In this document: positions 1-8,239 of the stretch, in pieces
How the letters are laid out: every line of letters starts with the position of its first letter
Position numbering within the stretch: the stretch's first letter is position 1
Source of the DNA: Allofranklinella schreckenbergeri
GTDB lineage: Bacteria > Pseudomonadota > Gammaproteobacteria > Burkholderiales > Burkholderiaceae_C
Direction of reading: 5' to 3'
Length of the DNA: 64,000 bases
Assembly (NCBI RefSeq): GCF_003703475.1
Contig: NZ_RDQM01000003.1
Span: forward strand, 157,756 to 221,755
Notes under the pieces: generated by a model
Told to the model about the DNA's origin: nothing
Databases searched by the model: none
The model's input: only the letters and a program-made list of their open reading frames with translations
Position numbers and translations under genes: made by a program

Positions 1-102
1 GTAGCCGCCTTGCTGGGGGTAGAGCGGGGTGCTTTGGCAACCGGCCAAGGTCAAGGCGGCTGCGCAGGCGCTGGTGAGCAAGGTGGTGCGGATGGTGGAC
101 AT
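1..102 (-). CDS. Lipoprotein, N-terminal part only
   Basis: Only the first 34 codons are inside the window; the rest lies beyond base 1. They encode a type II (lipoprotein) signal peptide: a short basic start, an Ala/Leu-rich core and the lipobox LAGC with the lipidated Cys at residue 22. The mature protein begins with a Gln/Pro/Gly-rich stretch. A clear AAGGAG ribosome site six bases before the ATG supports the start. The product is therefore predicted to be anchored in the inner or outer membrane. The visible part is too short to name a family. Confidence 0.75.
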   Translation of the reverse strand, partial: MSTIRTTLLTSACAAALTLAGCQSTPLYPQQGGY

Positions 103-266
103 GGGCTTCTCCTTCATCAAGAACAGGAATCACATAACGGGCGCCATCCTAGCGCCTGGGGGCTTGAGGCGGGATAGGGCTTGTGTAAAAGCTCGTAAAT
201 AAAGGGGGCGCGAATGTGTGGGACGGTTGCGGGGCGGTGCGGCTTTGAGCGCGCTTTAACCACGTT

Positions 267-716
267 TTAATCGGTGCCGGTGGAGCCGTAGCCGCCGCTG
301 CCGCGGCTGGATTGGTCGAAGTTTTCGACGATGTTCCACGTCGCTTGCACGACGGGGACGATGATGAGCTGGGCGATGCGGTCCAGCGGGGCGATGGTGA
401 TGGGCTGGCTGCCGCGGTTCCAGGCGCTGACCATCAGCTCGCCCTGGTAGTCGCTGTCGATGAGGCCGACGAGGTTGCCTAGCACCAGGCCATGTTTGTG
501 GCCCAGGCCGGAGCGCGGCAGGATGAGGGCGGCGTAGCCGGCATCGCGCAGGTGGATGGCCAGGCCGGTGGGGATGAGGGTGGCGTTGGGGCCAGGCTCC
601 AGCGTTAGGGGCGCTGGCAGACAGGCGCGCAAATCCAGCCCGGCGCTGCCGGGGGTGGCGTAGGTGGGCATTTGCGCGCGCAGGCGTTCGTCGAGGATTT
701 TGACGTCGAGGTGCAT
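267..716 (-). CDS. dut: Deoxyuridine 5'-triphosphate nucleotidohydrolase (dUTPase)
   Basis: Hydrolyses dUTP to dUMP and pyrophosphate, which keeps uracil out of DNA and supplies dUMP for thymidylate synthesis. At 149 residues it has the usual length of the trimeric family. All five conserved motifs are visible in order: [10 protein letters not shown] (motif 1), PRSGLG (2), [11 protein letters not shown] (3, with the catalytic Asp), [12 protein letters not shown] (4) and the C-terminal [10 protein letters not shown] (5), which closes over the nucleotide. The gene lies between the lipoprotein gene and two repeat copies at 741-886. Its upstream spacer contains one of these repeats, and no strong ribosome site is seen. 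Identification is secure. Confidence 0.97.
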   Translation of the reverse strand: MHLDVKILDERLRAQMPTYATPGSAGLDLRACLPAPLTLEPGPNATLIPTGLAIHLRDAGYAALILPRSGLGHKHGLVLGNLVGLIDSDYQGELMVSAWNRGSQPITIAPLDRIAQLIIVPVVQATWNIVENFDQSSRGSGGYGSTGTD

Positions 717-740
717 GGGCTGGGCTGGATTGTTTTCCAG

Positions 741-805
741 ATCAATGGTGATTCAAGGTTGTGGCGTATCAAGCCATAACGGGGCGATTCTTTTGCTTTT
801 TGATG
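741..805 (-). repeat. Dispersed palindromic repeat, copy R1a
   Basis: Inverted copy of the dispersed family. Read on the minus strand it begins ATCAAAAAGCAAAAG (791-805), carries the core variant GTTATGGCTTGAT, and ends in a degraded arm. It lies head-to-head with R1b, between dut and the alpha/beta hydrolase gene. Confidence 0.65.
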
Positions 806-816
806 GGTTTTTATTG

Positions 817-886
817 TAAATCAAAAGGCAAAAAAATATCCTGTTTATGGCTTGATATGCGTAAATTTGATTTTACTTTGATGTGA
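817..886 (+). repeat. Dispersed palindromic repeat, copy R1b
   Basis: Left arm AAATCAAAAGGCAAAA, core TGTTTATGGCTTGAT, right arm TTTTACTTTGATGTG. It lies just downstream of the stop codon of the minus-strand hydrolase gene (889) and next to the inverted copy R1a. Confidence 0.75.
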
Positions 887-888
887 AA

Positions 889-1875
889 TCAGTTTTGGGG
901 CCGAAAGAGAAACTCCTCCACCGCCCGGATTTGCTCGTCCTGCACCAAGGTGGGGGCATGGCCGACGCCGGGAAATTCGATCAGCTGGGCTTTTGGGCCG
1001 CGCGCGGTCATGGCCTGGGCGGTGGCGGGGCTGAGCAGGTCGGAGTCTTGCCCGCGCAGCAGCAGTGTAGGGGCGGTGATGGCGTCGTAGAGGCTCCACA
1101 TCAGCTCTTGCGCGGCCGGGCTGGGGGCGGTGGCGGTTTGGAAGATGTGGGCGATGGCCGGGTCGTAATGCAGGGTCAGGCGGCCGTTGTCCAGCGCCCG
1201 AAATTGCGGGCGCGAGAGGGCCTGCCACTGTGCATCGGTGTGGGGGCCGAAGGCGGCGGCGATTTGGCGCAGATAGGCCGCGCCTTCTTGCTCGCTGGCA
1301 AATTCCAGCGGCTTGCCCAGATATTGGCCGATGCGCTCAATGGCGCTCCACTCCAGGGCGGGGCCCACGTCGTTGAGCACCAGGCGGCTGATGGGCAGGG
1401 GCAAGCCGGGCAGGGTGATAAAGCCCATGCCGATCAGCCCGCCCATGCTGGTGCCGATCCAGTCCAGTCGGGTGATGGGCTGGCCTGCGCTGGCGGCTTC
1501 TTGCACCAATTGGCCCAGCAGGGCGAGCATGTCGTTGACGTACTGCGGCACCTGGTATTGGGCGGGATCGGCCAGCCAGTCGCTTTGGCCGCGCCCGGCA
1601 ACGTCGGGGCAAACCACGCGCGCGCGCCGCGCCAGCCGCGCGGCCAGGGCGTCGAAGTCGCGGCCGTTGCGGGTGAGGCCGTGCACGCAGACGATGAGGT
1701 GGCCCAGATCGGGCGCGTCGGCGCTGCCCGCGGCCTGGGCGGCGGCCCAATCCGTCCAATCCCAATAGGCCATGCGGTGGGTTTGGGCATGGCCGATGCC
1801 GTTGGGGTTGTTTTTGCTGGCGCCGGGGCAGTGAACGTAGCGCAGGCGGGGCAGGGCGGGGGATGTGGCTGTCAT
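889..1875 (-). CDS. Alpha/beta hydrolase
   Basis: A 328-residue alpha/beta-hydrolase-fold enzyme of the type usually cytoplasmic. The oxyanion-hole region VCVHGLTRNGRDF precedes the nucleophile elbow GTSMGG, the acidic residue is likely in RGQDSDLL, and the catalytic His is in GHAPTL near the C-terminus, giving a Ser-Asp-His triad. I chose the ATG at 1875, which has a GAGAAA ribosome site close upstream; a TTG 18 bases earlier is also open. The substrate cannot be read from the sequence; esters of carboxylic acids or lactones are typical of the fold. It is divergent from the 3-hydroxybutyrate dehydrogenase gene, so a role in hydroxyalkanoate metabolism is possible but unproven. Confidence 0.85.
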   Translation of the reverse strand: MTATSPALPRLRYVHCPGASKNNPNGIGHAQTHRMAYWDWTDWAAAQAAGSADAPDLGHLIVCVHGLTRNGRDFDALAARLARRARVVCPDVAGRGQSDWLADPAQYQVPQYVNDMLALLGQLVQEAASAGQPITRLDWIGTSMGGLIGMGFITLPGLPLPISRLVLNDVGPALEWSAIERIGQYLGKPLEFASEQEGAAYLRQIAAAFGPHTDAQWQALSRPQFRALDNGRLTLHYDPAIAHIFQTATAPSPAAQELMWSLYDAITAPTLLLRGQDSDLLSPATAQAMTARGPKAQLIEFPGVGHAPTLVQDEQIRAVEEFLFRPQN

Positions 1876-2087
1876 GGCGTTTCTCACGGGCAAGGGGTGG
1901 GCGTGGTGCGCGCTGTTGCCGAGGGCTTGAGCGGCCTTGGCGGCCTGGCGCGGCGCTTTCGGGGCAGGGCAAAGCTGCGAAAATGCGGCCCGCCAATTTA
2001 CCGCATACGCTGGCGGGCGCGGCGCACTTTGGCCGCGCTGGCGCTTGGCTGTGCATCCCCATTTTCTGACTCACGGAGGCCACTTTC

Positions 2088-2873
2088 ATGAATCTCAAAG
2101 GCAAAACAGCGCTGGTCACAGGCTCTACCAGCGGCATCGGGCTGGGCATTGCCAAAGTGCTGGCTGCACATGGCGCCAACATCGTCGTCAATGGTTTTGG
2201 CGATGCGACGCAGCCACAACAGGAGATTGAGCGCGCAGGCGCGGCCCACGGCATCCGCACGGCTTATCACGGCGCGGATTTGAGCCAGCCAGCACAGATC
2301 GAGGAGCTGATGGCATTCGCCCAGCGCGAATTCGGCCAGGTGGATGTGCTGGTGAACAACGCCGGCATTCAGCACACGGCCACGATCGAGAACTTCCCGC
2401 CCGAGCGCTGGGACGCCATCATCGCCATCAACCTCAGCAGCGTGTTCCACACCACGCGCCTGGCGCTGCCGGCGATGCGCAAGGCTAACTGGGGGCGCAT
2501 CATCAACATCGCCTCGGTGCACGGGTTGGTGGCTTCGGCAGAAAAATCCGCCTACGTGGCCGCCAAGCACGGCGTGGTGGGCCTGACCAAGGTGGCGGCG
2601 CTGGAGACAGCGACCACGGGCGTGACGGTCAACGCCATTTGCCCGGGCTGGGTGCTCACGCCGCTGGTGCAAAAGCAGATTGACGCGCTGGCGGCCAAAA
2701 ACGGCATCAGCAACGACGAAGCCACACGCCAGTTGCTGGGTGCCAAGGAGCCTTCGCAGCGCTTTACCACGCCCGAGGAGCTGGGCGAGCTGGCGGCATT
2801 TTTCTGCTCGCCCGCGGGCGAGAACATCCGCGGCGTGGCCTGGAACATGGATGGCGGCTGGGTAGCGCAGTAA
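2088..2873 (+). CDS. bdhA: D-3-hydroxybutyrate dehydrogenase
   Basis: Oxidises (R)-3-hydroxybutyrate to acetoacetate with NAD+, the entry of polyhydroxybutyrate breakdown products into central metabolism. It is a 261-residue classical short-chain dehydrogenase. The nucleotide-binding motif GSTSGIGLG lies at residues 12-20, NNAG near residue 90, and the catalytic Ser (IASVHG) with YVAAKHG, giving the Ser-Tyr-Lys set. The segments HTATIENFPPERW, CPGWVLTPLVQKQ and AWNMDGGWVAQ match what I know of this subfamily rather than acetoacetyl-CoA reductases. It is preceded by a spacer shared with the divergent hydrolase and followed by repeat R2. The gene is complete. Confidence 0.93.
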   Translation: MNLKGKTALVTGSTSGIGLGIAKVLAAHGANIVVNGFGDATQPQQEIERAGAAHGIRTAYHGADLSQPAQIEELMAFAQREFGQVDVLVNNAGIQHTATIENFPPERWDAIIAINLSSVFHTTRLALPAMRKANWGRIINIASVHGLVASAEKSAYVAAKHGVVGLTKVAALETATTGVTVNAICPGWVLTPLVQKQIDALAAKNGISNDEATRQLLGAKEPSQRFTTPEELGELAAFFCSPAGENIRGVAWNMDGGWVAQ

Positions 2874-2941
2874 GCGCCTGAGCAAACTCCCGGCAAGCCT
2901 GCGGGGCGGTGATCGCCGCGCAGGCACTGTTTCCTTTTATA

Positions 2942-3013
2942 CAATTCAAGAGAAATTTGAATTATTGCCCATATTGCCGAAATGTCGTTATTTTATTTCT
3001 TTTTGATTTGTAA
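2942..3013 (-). repeat. Dispersed palindromic repeat, copy R2
   Basis: One of only two copies that clearly read on the minus strand: left arm CAAATCAAAAAGAAATAAAA, core CATTTCGGCAATATGG, right arm ATTTCTCTTGAATTGT. It occupies the spacer between bdhA and upp and ends 27 bases before the upp start codon, so it would form part of the upp leader. Confidence 0.75.
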
Positions 3014-3040
3014 AAATAACCTGTTTCAGCCCCTTCAGCC

Positions 3041-3682
<642 letters not shown>

Positions 3683-3742
3683 GCGCCCAAGCGGACCTCA
3701 AGCAGCCCCTGCCCCCCAGGAAAAATCAAGGGAAAACCGCCC

Positions 3743-4252
3743 ATGCCCCAGCCTGCCAGCCAAAGCGCACCCCAGCCAACGCCCGTACAAGCCCAGCCGT
3801 GCCCATTGTGTGCAGGCGCGGGCGGGCGCGTGGTTTTTCAAGATGCACATGTGCGCGTGGTGCATGTGGACGAAGATCCTGCCCTGCCCGCGTTTTACCG
3901 TGTGATTTGGCAACGCCACGTGCGCGAATGGAGCGATCTGGACGAGGGCGCGCAAATCCATTGCATGCGCATCCTCACCGCGCTGGAGCGCGCCATGCGC
4001 GCCACCATCGCGCCCGACAAGATCAACCTCGCCAGCTTGGGCAACATGGTGCCGCACCTGCACTGGCACGTAATCGCCCGCTACACCTGGGATGCCTATT
4101 ACCCCGCCCCCATATGGGCCGCGCCGCACACCCGGGCCGAGGATGCGCCCACCGAGCGCCTGCAAGGCCTGCAATGGCTGAAAGACCAACGCCCCCAGCT
4201 TGAAGAACGCATGCGCAGCGCTTGCGCCGAGGCGCCTGCATTGCTGGAGTGA
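3743..4252 (+). CDS. HIT family protein
   Basis: A 169-residue histidine-triad protein, a family of nucleotide hydrolases and transferases that act on AMP-linked substrates. The triad HLHWHVI lies at residues 105-111, with the three histidines at 105, 107 and 109; the middle-to-last His is the expected nucleophile. The N-terminus has a CPLC motif (residues 20-23), which in many relatives binds zinc with further histidines. The first 18 residues are Pro/Gln-rich and probably disordered. It lies 60 bases after upp on the same strand, consistent with a purine or pyrimidine salvage context, though the exact substrate is unknown. Confidence 0.92.
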   Translation: MPQPASQSAPQPTPVQAQPCPLCAGAGGRVVFQDAHVRVVHVDEDPALPAFYRVIWQRHVREWSDLDEGAQIHCMRILTALERAMRATIAPDKINLASLGNMVPHLHWHVIARYTWDAYYPAPIWAAPHTRAEDAPTERLQGLQWLKDQRPQLEERMRSACAEAPALLE

Positions 4253-4354
4253 GGGTCGGCACTCGCCGCGCCCGCTCGCTTGCCAAGGCAGCCAGCCTTG
4301 GCGGCGCGCGCCGCCTTGCGATTACACGGTTTTGGGGCCAGCGCGGGGGGGCGC

Positions 4355-4374
4355 AAAGTGCATAACACGCTCTA
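4355..4374 (-). repeat. Isolated 20-base sequence identical to the end region of a transposase-bearing element
   Basis: On the minus strand this reads TAGAGCGTGTTATGCACTTT. Its first three bases are the stop codon of the helicase gene. The same 20 bases occur at 63878-63897, just before a transposase gene, and a near-copy lies at 20471-20493. It may be a solo or relic IS end; no transposase is nearby. Confidence 0.5.
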
Positions 4375-5676
4375 ATCGGCCTCATCTGGCTGTGGGGCAG
4401 GCTCCACGCAGGGCTTGCCGATGCCAATGACGTAGAGCTTGTTGCGCGCGCGCGTTGCGGCGATGTAGAGCTGGCGCTGTTTTTCTTCGATCTCCAGCTC
4501 CGAGGAGGGCGGCTCGCCCGAATCAACGATGACGACGACCTCGAACTCCAGCCCCGCGCAGGCTTGCAGGCTCATGATTTTGACGGTGTCCGAATACGGG
4601 TCGTAATCGCCCGCGCCCCGGCGCAGTTGGCGCGGCACGCGCTGGTAGCGCAGGGCGCCATCGCACACGTCCATTTGAAAGCGGTTGTCGCACAGCACGG
4701 CCATCTTGCGCCAAGGGATGCCTTCCAGGCTGTGCGCCTGCTGCAACAGCTCCACCGCCTTGCGGCCCTGCTCGCGCAAGTTGCTCATGGGGAAGAACAA
4801 CACCGCCGGGCCTGCCCGCCCGCTGCTTTGCGGTTGCAGGCGCGGGATGCCGTTGGCATCCGCCTCAATCGGCTCAACCAAGGCGCCCGCCATGCGCATG
4901 ATGGCGTTGAAAGCTGGCTCCGTATTGCGCCGGTTGACCGTCAAGCGTTGGATGCTGTCTGTGCGAATGCCATGCTGGTCGAAGCGGATGCGCTCGGTGC
5001 GTTTGCGTTTGAGCAGGCTTTGGGCATCGTCGTAATACAGCACCAGATGGTTGTCCGGGCTGGCGGGCAATTGGGCCAGCATGCTCAGCCAGGGGGCTTC
5101 GAAATCGTGCGCCTCATCCACCAGAACGGCTGCGTATTGCCCGGCAGGAATCGCGCCGGTGGAGAGCGCATGGATGACGCGCTGCACCAAATCCTTGATC
5201 TGGGCCGAAGGCGGCATTTCCTTGGGCGGCGGCGGCAGGTGAAAGGCCATCAACTGCTCGCGGCACCAGCGGTGAAAATGCCGGGCAATGACGTGGCGCG
5301 CCAGCCCGCGGCGCGCAAACTGGCTTTGCAACCAGACGGCCAGCGGCTCGTTGTAGCAAAGCACGAGGATGGGGGCGGTGTTCTGCTCCGTGCGTTTGGC
5401 CGCCAGACGCTGCACATGGTGCAGCAGCCTCACGGTCTTGCCCGCGCCGGAAACGCCATGGACGATGTGGTGGCCTTTGTAAGCATCGGCAGTTTGCGAT
5501 GCGGTCTGTGAGGCGATGGCATCAAGCTCGCTGCGAAACTGCTGTTCCGTCTCCACCGCAAGGGGGGCCTTGTCCTTTTGGGGCGTGCGCGGCCCGCGGC
5601 GGGAAATCTTCGCCACCGCACGACCGAAAACCGAATCCGGACCAAAAATACTCTCGGTGTCTGGAGCCAATGCCAT
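4372..5676 (-). CDS. Short superfamily I (UvrD-like) DNA/RNA helicase
   Basis: A 434-residue ATP-dependent helicase core. Walker A GVSGAGKT lies at residues 74-81, Walker B is VLVDEAHDF, the motif IV-type sequence is LTVNRRNT, motif V is SLQACAGLEFEVVVI and motif VI is YIAATRARNKLYVIG. Relatives are often nearly 600 residues with an N-terminal NERD nuclease-related domain; here only about 70 poorly conserved residues precede Walker A, so that domain is absent. The C-terminus is Pro/Glu/Asp-rich. The gene stands alone, and the upstream spacer holds a palindrome at 5722-5741. A DNA-repair or RNA-processing role is plausible, but the partner and substrate are unknown. Confidence 0.85.
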   Translation of the reverse strand: MALAPDTESIFGPDSVFGRAVAKISRRGPRTPQKDKAPLAVETEQQFRSELDAIASQTASQTADAYKGHHIVHGVSGAGKTVRLLHHVQRLAAKRTEQNTAPILVLCYNEPLAVWLQSQFARRGLARHVIARHFHRWCREQLMAFHLPPPPKEMPPSAQIKDLVQRVIHALSTGAIPAGQYAAVLVDEAHDFEAPWLSMLAQLPASPDNHLVLYYDDAQSLLKRKRTERIRFDQHGIRTDSIQRLTVNRRNTEPAFNAIMRMAGALVEPIEADANGIPRLQPQSSGRAGPAVLFFPMSNLREQGRKAVELLQQAHSLEGIPWRKMAVLCDNRFQMDVCDGALRYQRVPRQLRRGAGDYDPYSDTVKIMSLQACAGLEFEVVVIVDSGEPPSSELEIEEKQRQLYIAATRARNKLYVIGIGKPCVEPAPQPDEAD

Positions 5677-5721
5677 ACACGATGCCTACGGCCAAAGTGT
5701 CACAAAACTGTGTCAAAAATC

Positions 5722-5741
5722 TGCAAATCTCCTGATTTGCA
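5722..5741. promoter_or_regulatory. Palindrome TGCAAAT-N6-ATTTGCA in the helicase upstream region
   Basis: A perfect 7-base inverted repeat with a 6-base spacer, 46 bases upstream of the helicase start. It shares the TTTGCAA-type half-site with palindromes before mmsA and between lctP and the XRE-cupin gene. It is a candidate operator; the regulator is unknown. Confidence 0.4.
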
Positions 5742-5921
5742 ACATATCGTGGGCATCATACTATGGCTATTCCATGCATGGGACGGCTGCATTGCAGTGC
5801 ACTCAGTATGCCAATCTCACATGTGTAAATCGTGTGACCTCTTGAAGTCGCAGCAAATGCCGCTACATGCATGCGCCATGCGGGGGAGCTTTTCCGCCGC
5901 CATGATGGAAAGGGTTGTCGT

Positions 5922-6248
5922 TTGAACAATGTGATCGCAATGGTGGCCAGCGCCTTGCTGTTGGCTTTGGGCTTGATGGCCGGGGCGGCCTTGTTTTTTG
6001 TTTTTCTGTTTGCGGTGGCCGGGTTTTGGCTGGTGTTTCAAGTGCGGCGGATTTGGGCGCGCCTGACGGGCAAACCCGTGGGGGCGTGGACGGCGGGGCG
6101 TTTTGATCCGCGCAACGGCTTTCAATACGGTTACCAATCGATGAACCGTTACGCCCGCGCCCGTGCACAGCAGCAGCGCATCCAGGCCGATGTGACCGAT
6201 GTGGAGCCGCGTGCGCCGCAAAGCGGGGCATCTGAGGCGAAGGAGTGA
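5922..6248 (+). CDS. Small membrane protein of unknown function
   Basis: About 108 residues. A long hydrophobic N-terminal segment (about residues 4-40, enough for one long or two short membrane spans) is followed by a basic, hydrophilic tail with several Tyr/Arg/Gln and an acidic end. I start it at the TTG at 5922 because GGAAAGGG lies seven bases upstream; an ATG at 5940 is the alternative, and an earlier ATG at 5871 lacks a ribosome site. The DUF971 gene follows on the same strand after 71 bases. I do not recognise a family and propose no function. Confidence 0.6.
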   Translation: MNNVIAMVASALLLALGLMAGAALFFVFLFAVAGFWLVFQVRRIWARLTGKPVGAWTAGRFDPRNGFQYGYQSMNRYARARAQQQRIQADVTDVEPRAPQSGASEAKE

Positions 6249-6319
6249 GCGCTTCCAACTGGCGAACAAGCCGTTGGATAAGCCGTTTGGTAGCAAAAGA
6301 ATGGAAAAGGACGAACACG

Positions 6320-6775
6320 ATGGCTGGCCTTGACGCGCAACCCCCCGCGCCTACCCACATCACGCTGCACGGCCAGTCCCGTGCATTGGAAATCGGCTTT
6401 GCCACGGGCGAAGTTTTCCGCCTGCCTTTTGAGTTGCTGCGTGTGTATTCGCCTTCCGCGCAGGTGCAAGGGCATGGCCCGGGGCAAAGCGTGCTGCAAA
6501 CCGGCAAGCGCCTGGTGGATATCGTGGGCATTGAGCCTGTGGGGCATTACGCCATCCAGCCCCGTTTCAGCGATGGGCACGATAGCGGCATTTACACTTG
6601 GGCCTATCTGTATGAAATGGGCCAGCAGCAGGCCGCGTGGTGGGCCGATTACGAAGCCCGCCTGGCCGCCGCAGGCGCGAGCCGCGATGCGCCGCAAATG
6701 CCCTACCAGGCAGAGTCGCCCAGTCCGGCAGGCGGAGGCTGTGGGGGCGCGGGCGGCTGTGGCTGCGGCCGTTGA
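6320..6775 (+). CDS. DUF971 domain protein with Cys/Gly-rich tail
   Basis: A 151-residue protein whose first 110 residues match the DUF971 family (related to the N-terminal domain of gamma-butyrobetaine hydroxylase): ITLHGQSRALEIGF, FRLPFELLRVYSPS, VGIEPVGHYAIQPRFSDGHD and SGIYTWAYLY are visible. Relatives have been linked to iron-sulfur proteins. The C-terminus ends in a Gly/Cys-rich run with four cysteines (GGGCGGAGGCGCGR), which could bind metal. A GGAAAAGG ribosome site supports the ATG at 6320. In many betaproteobacteria, as I recall, this gene precedes ubiE; here it is followed by a terminator instead. Confidence 0.85.
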   Translation: MAGLDAQPPAPTHITLHGQSRALEIGFATGEVFRLPFELLRVYSPSAQVQGHGPGQSVLQTGKRLVDIVGIEPVGHYAIQPRFSDGHDSGIYTWAYLYEMGQQQAAWWADYEARLAAAGASRDAPQMPYQAESPSPAGGGCGGAGGCGCGR

Positions 6776-6852
6776 GGGGCTGGCTTTGCAACTTTGCAGT
6801 GCAGCCTCTCGATTGCATCGGATTCATGGGGCCGAAAGGCCGCCACAAAACA

Positions 6853-6897
6853 AAAATCGCTTTCTGGCAAACGTGTCGGCCGGAAAGCGATTTTTTA
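6853..6897. terminator. Bidirectional rho-independent terminator
   Basis: A stem AATCGCTTTC / GAAAGCGATT extended by a GGC/GCC pairing around a short loop, followed on the plus strand by TTTTTT and preceded by an A-rich run that becomes U-rich on the minus strand. It separates the plus-strand DUF971 gene from the minus-strand BMP lipoprotein gene and can end both transcripts. Confidence 0.85.
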
Positions 6898-6957
6898 TGC
6901 AGCGGGGCGGCGGGGTCAGCTGCCACCGTCCCAAAGCCTTTGAACAGGCGCTTGGCC

Positions 6958-8187
6958 TTATTGACCTGGCACTTTGCCTTCCACGCCTTGCACGTAGAAG
7001 CGGATGCTGGTGAGGAAGTCGTCGTCGGCTACGCGATCGGCGGCCAGCACTTCTTGACCGTCCTGGCCGAGGATGGGGCCTTTCCAGATATGGAAGCTGC
7101 CGTCCTTGAGGCCTTGCTTGACGGCGGCAACCTTGTCTTTCACTTCTTGCGGAATATCGTCGGCCAGGCTTACCAAATCGATTGCGCCTTCCTTCACGCC
7201 CCACCAGTATTTGCCGCTTTTCCAGGTGCCATCGATGACCGATTGCACGCTATAGGTGTAGTACGGCTCCCAGTTGATGATGGCCGAGGCCAGGTGCGCC
7301 TGTGGGCCGTAGGCGGTCATGTCCGAATCCCAGCCGAAGGCACGCTTGCCTTTTTCCTGCGCGGTTTTGAGCACGGCGGCGGAGTCGGTGTTCTGGAACA
7401 GGATGTCCGCGCCATTGTTGATGAGCGATGTAGCCGCTTCGGTCTCTTTGGGCGGGTTAAACCATTCGTTGACCCAGACGACTTTGGTGGTGATCTTGGG
7501 ATTGACCGACTGCGCGCCCAGCGTGAAGCTGTTGATGTTGCGGATGACTTCGGGGATGGGCACGGAGCCGACCACGCCCAGCACATTCGATTGCGTCATG
7601 GCGCCTGCCACGATGCCGGCCATGTAAGCGCCCTCGTAAGTGCGGCTGTCGTAGGCGCTGAGGTTGGCGGCGGTTTTGTAGCCGGTGGCGTGCTCGAATT
7701 TGATGTTGGGGAAGTCTTGCGCCAGGCGGGCCATGTAATCCATGTAGCCGAAGGTGGTGCCGAAGATGATGGTGTTGCCCTCGGCGGCAAAGCCGCGCAG
7801 GATGCGCTCGGCATCGGCGGACTCGGGCACGCTTTCGACGAATTTGGTCTGCACCTTGTCGCCCAGTTTGGCGACCATGGCCTGGCGGCTGTTGTCGTGG
7901 GCAAACGTCCAGCCGCCGTCACCGACCGGGCCAATGTATGCAAAGGCGACTTTGACGGGCTGCGTGGCGGGCTTGGCTTCGGCCTGCTTGTCCGCTGGCG
8001 CAGCGTTGCTGGCGGGCGCGGCAGGAGTGGCGGGTGCGGATGCAGGCGCGGCGTTGGAGGCGGGCGGCTGCGGTGTGGCGGCGGGCGCGCTGGGCGCTTC
8101 CTGCTTGCCGCATGCGGCGAGGGCGGCAGCGGCCAGCAGCGCGGTGGCGCCATGCAGGGCCAGACGGGTGGCGGAGTTGGTGCTCAT
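6958..8187 (-). CDS. BMP family ABC transporter substrate-binding lipoprotein
   Basis: The 409-residue solute-binding component of a BMP/Med-type ABC importer, a class known to take up nucleosides and related compounds. The start at 8187 has a GGAGAA ribosome site. A lipoprotein signal ends in LAAC (Cys at residue 26). A Pro/Ala-rich linker of about 45 residues follows, and then the periplasmic-binding fold with the typical YIGPVGDGGWTFAHDNSR. It is the last gene of the set: ATPase (10461-12095), permease (9160-10311), permease (8240-9160), then this gene. The order is all minus strand and ends at the 6853-6897 terminator. The exact ligand is not readable from sequence. Confidence 0.93.
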   Translation of the reverse strand: MSTNSATRLALHGATALLAAAALAACGKQEAPSAPAATPQPPASNAAPASAPATPAAPASNAAPADKQAEAKPATQPVKVAFAYIGPVGDGGWTFAHDNSRQAMVAKLGDKVQTKFVESVPESADAERILRGFAAEGNTIIFGTTFGYMDYMARLAQDFPNIKFEHATGYKTAANLSAYDSRTYEGAYMAGIVAGAMTQSNVLGVVGSVPIPEVIRNINSFTLGAQSVNPKITTKVVWVNEWFNPPKETEAATSLINNGADILFQNTDSAAVLKTAQEKGKRAFGWDSDMTAYGPQAHLASAIINWEPYYTYSVQSVIDGTWKSGKYWWGVKEGAIDLVSLADDIPQEVKDKVAAVKQGLKDGSFHIWKGPILGQDGQEVLAADRVADDDFLTSIRFYVQGVEGKVPGQ

Positions 8188-8239
8188 GGGGTTCTCCAAG
8201 ATCAAGACAAAAACAAACAGCGAAAAAGAAAGGGCCTGC

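Noticed and set aside
883..2091. A 402-codon plus-strand frame across the alpha/beta hydrolase gene
   Set aside because: The opposite strand encodes a hydrolase with catalytic motifs; this frame has none.
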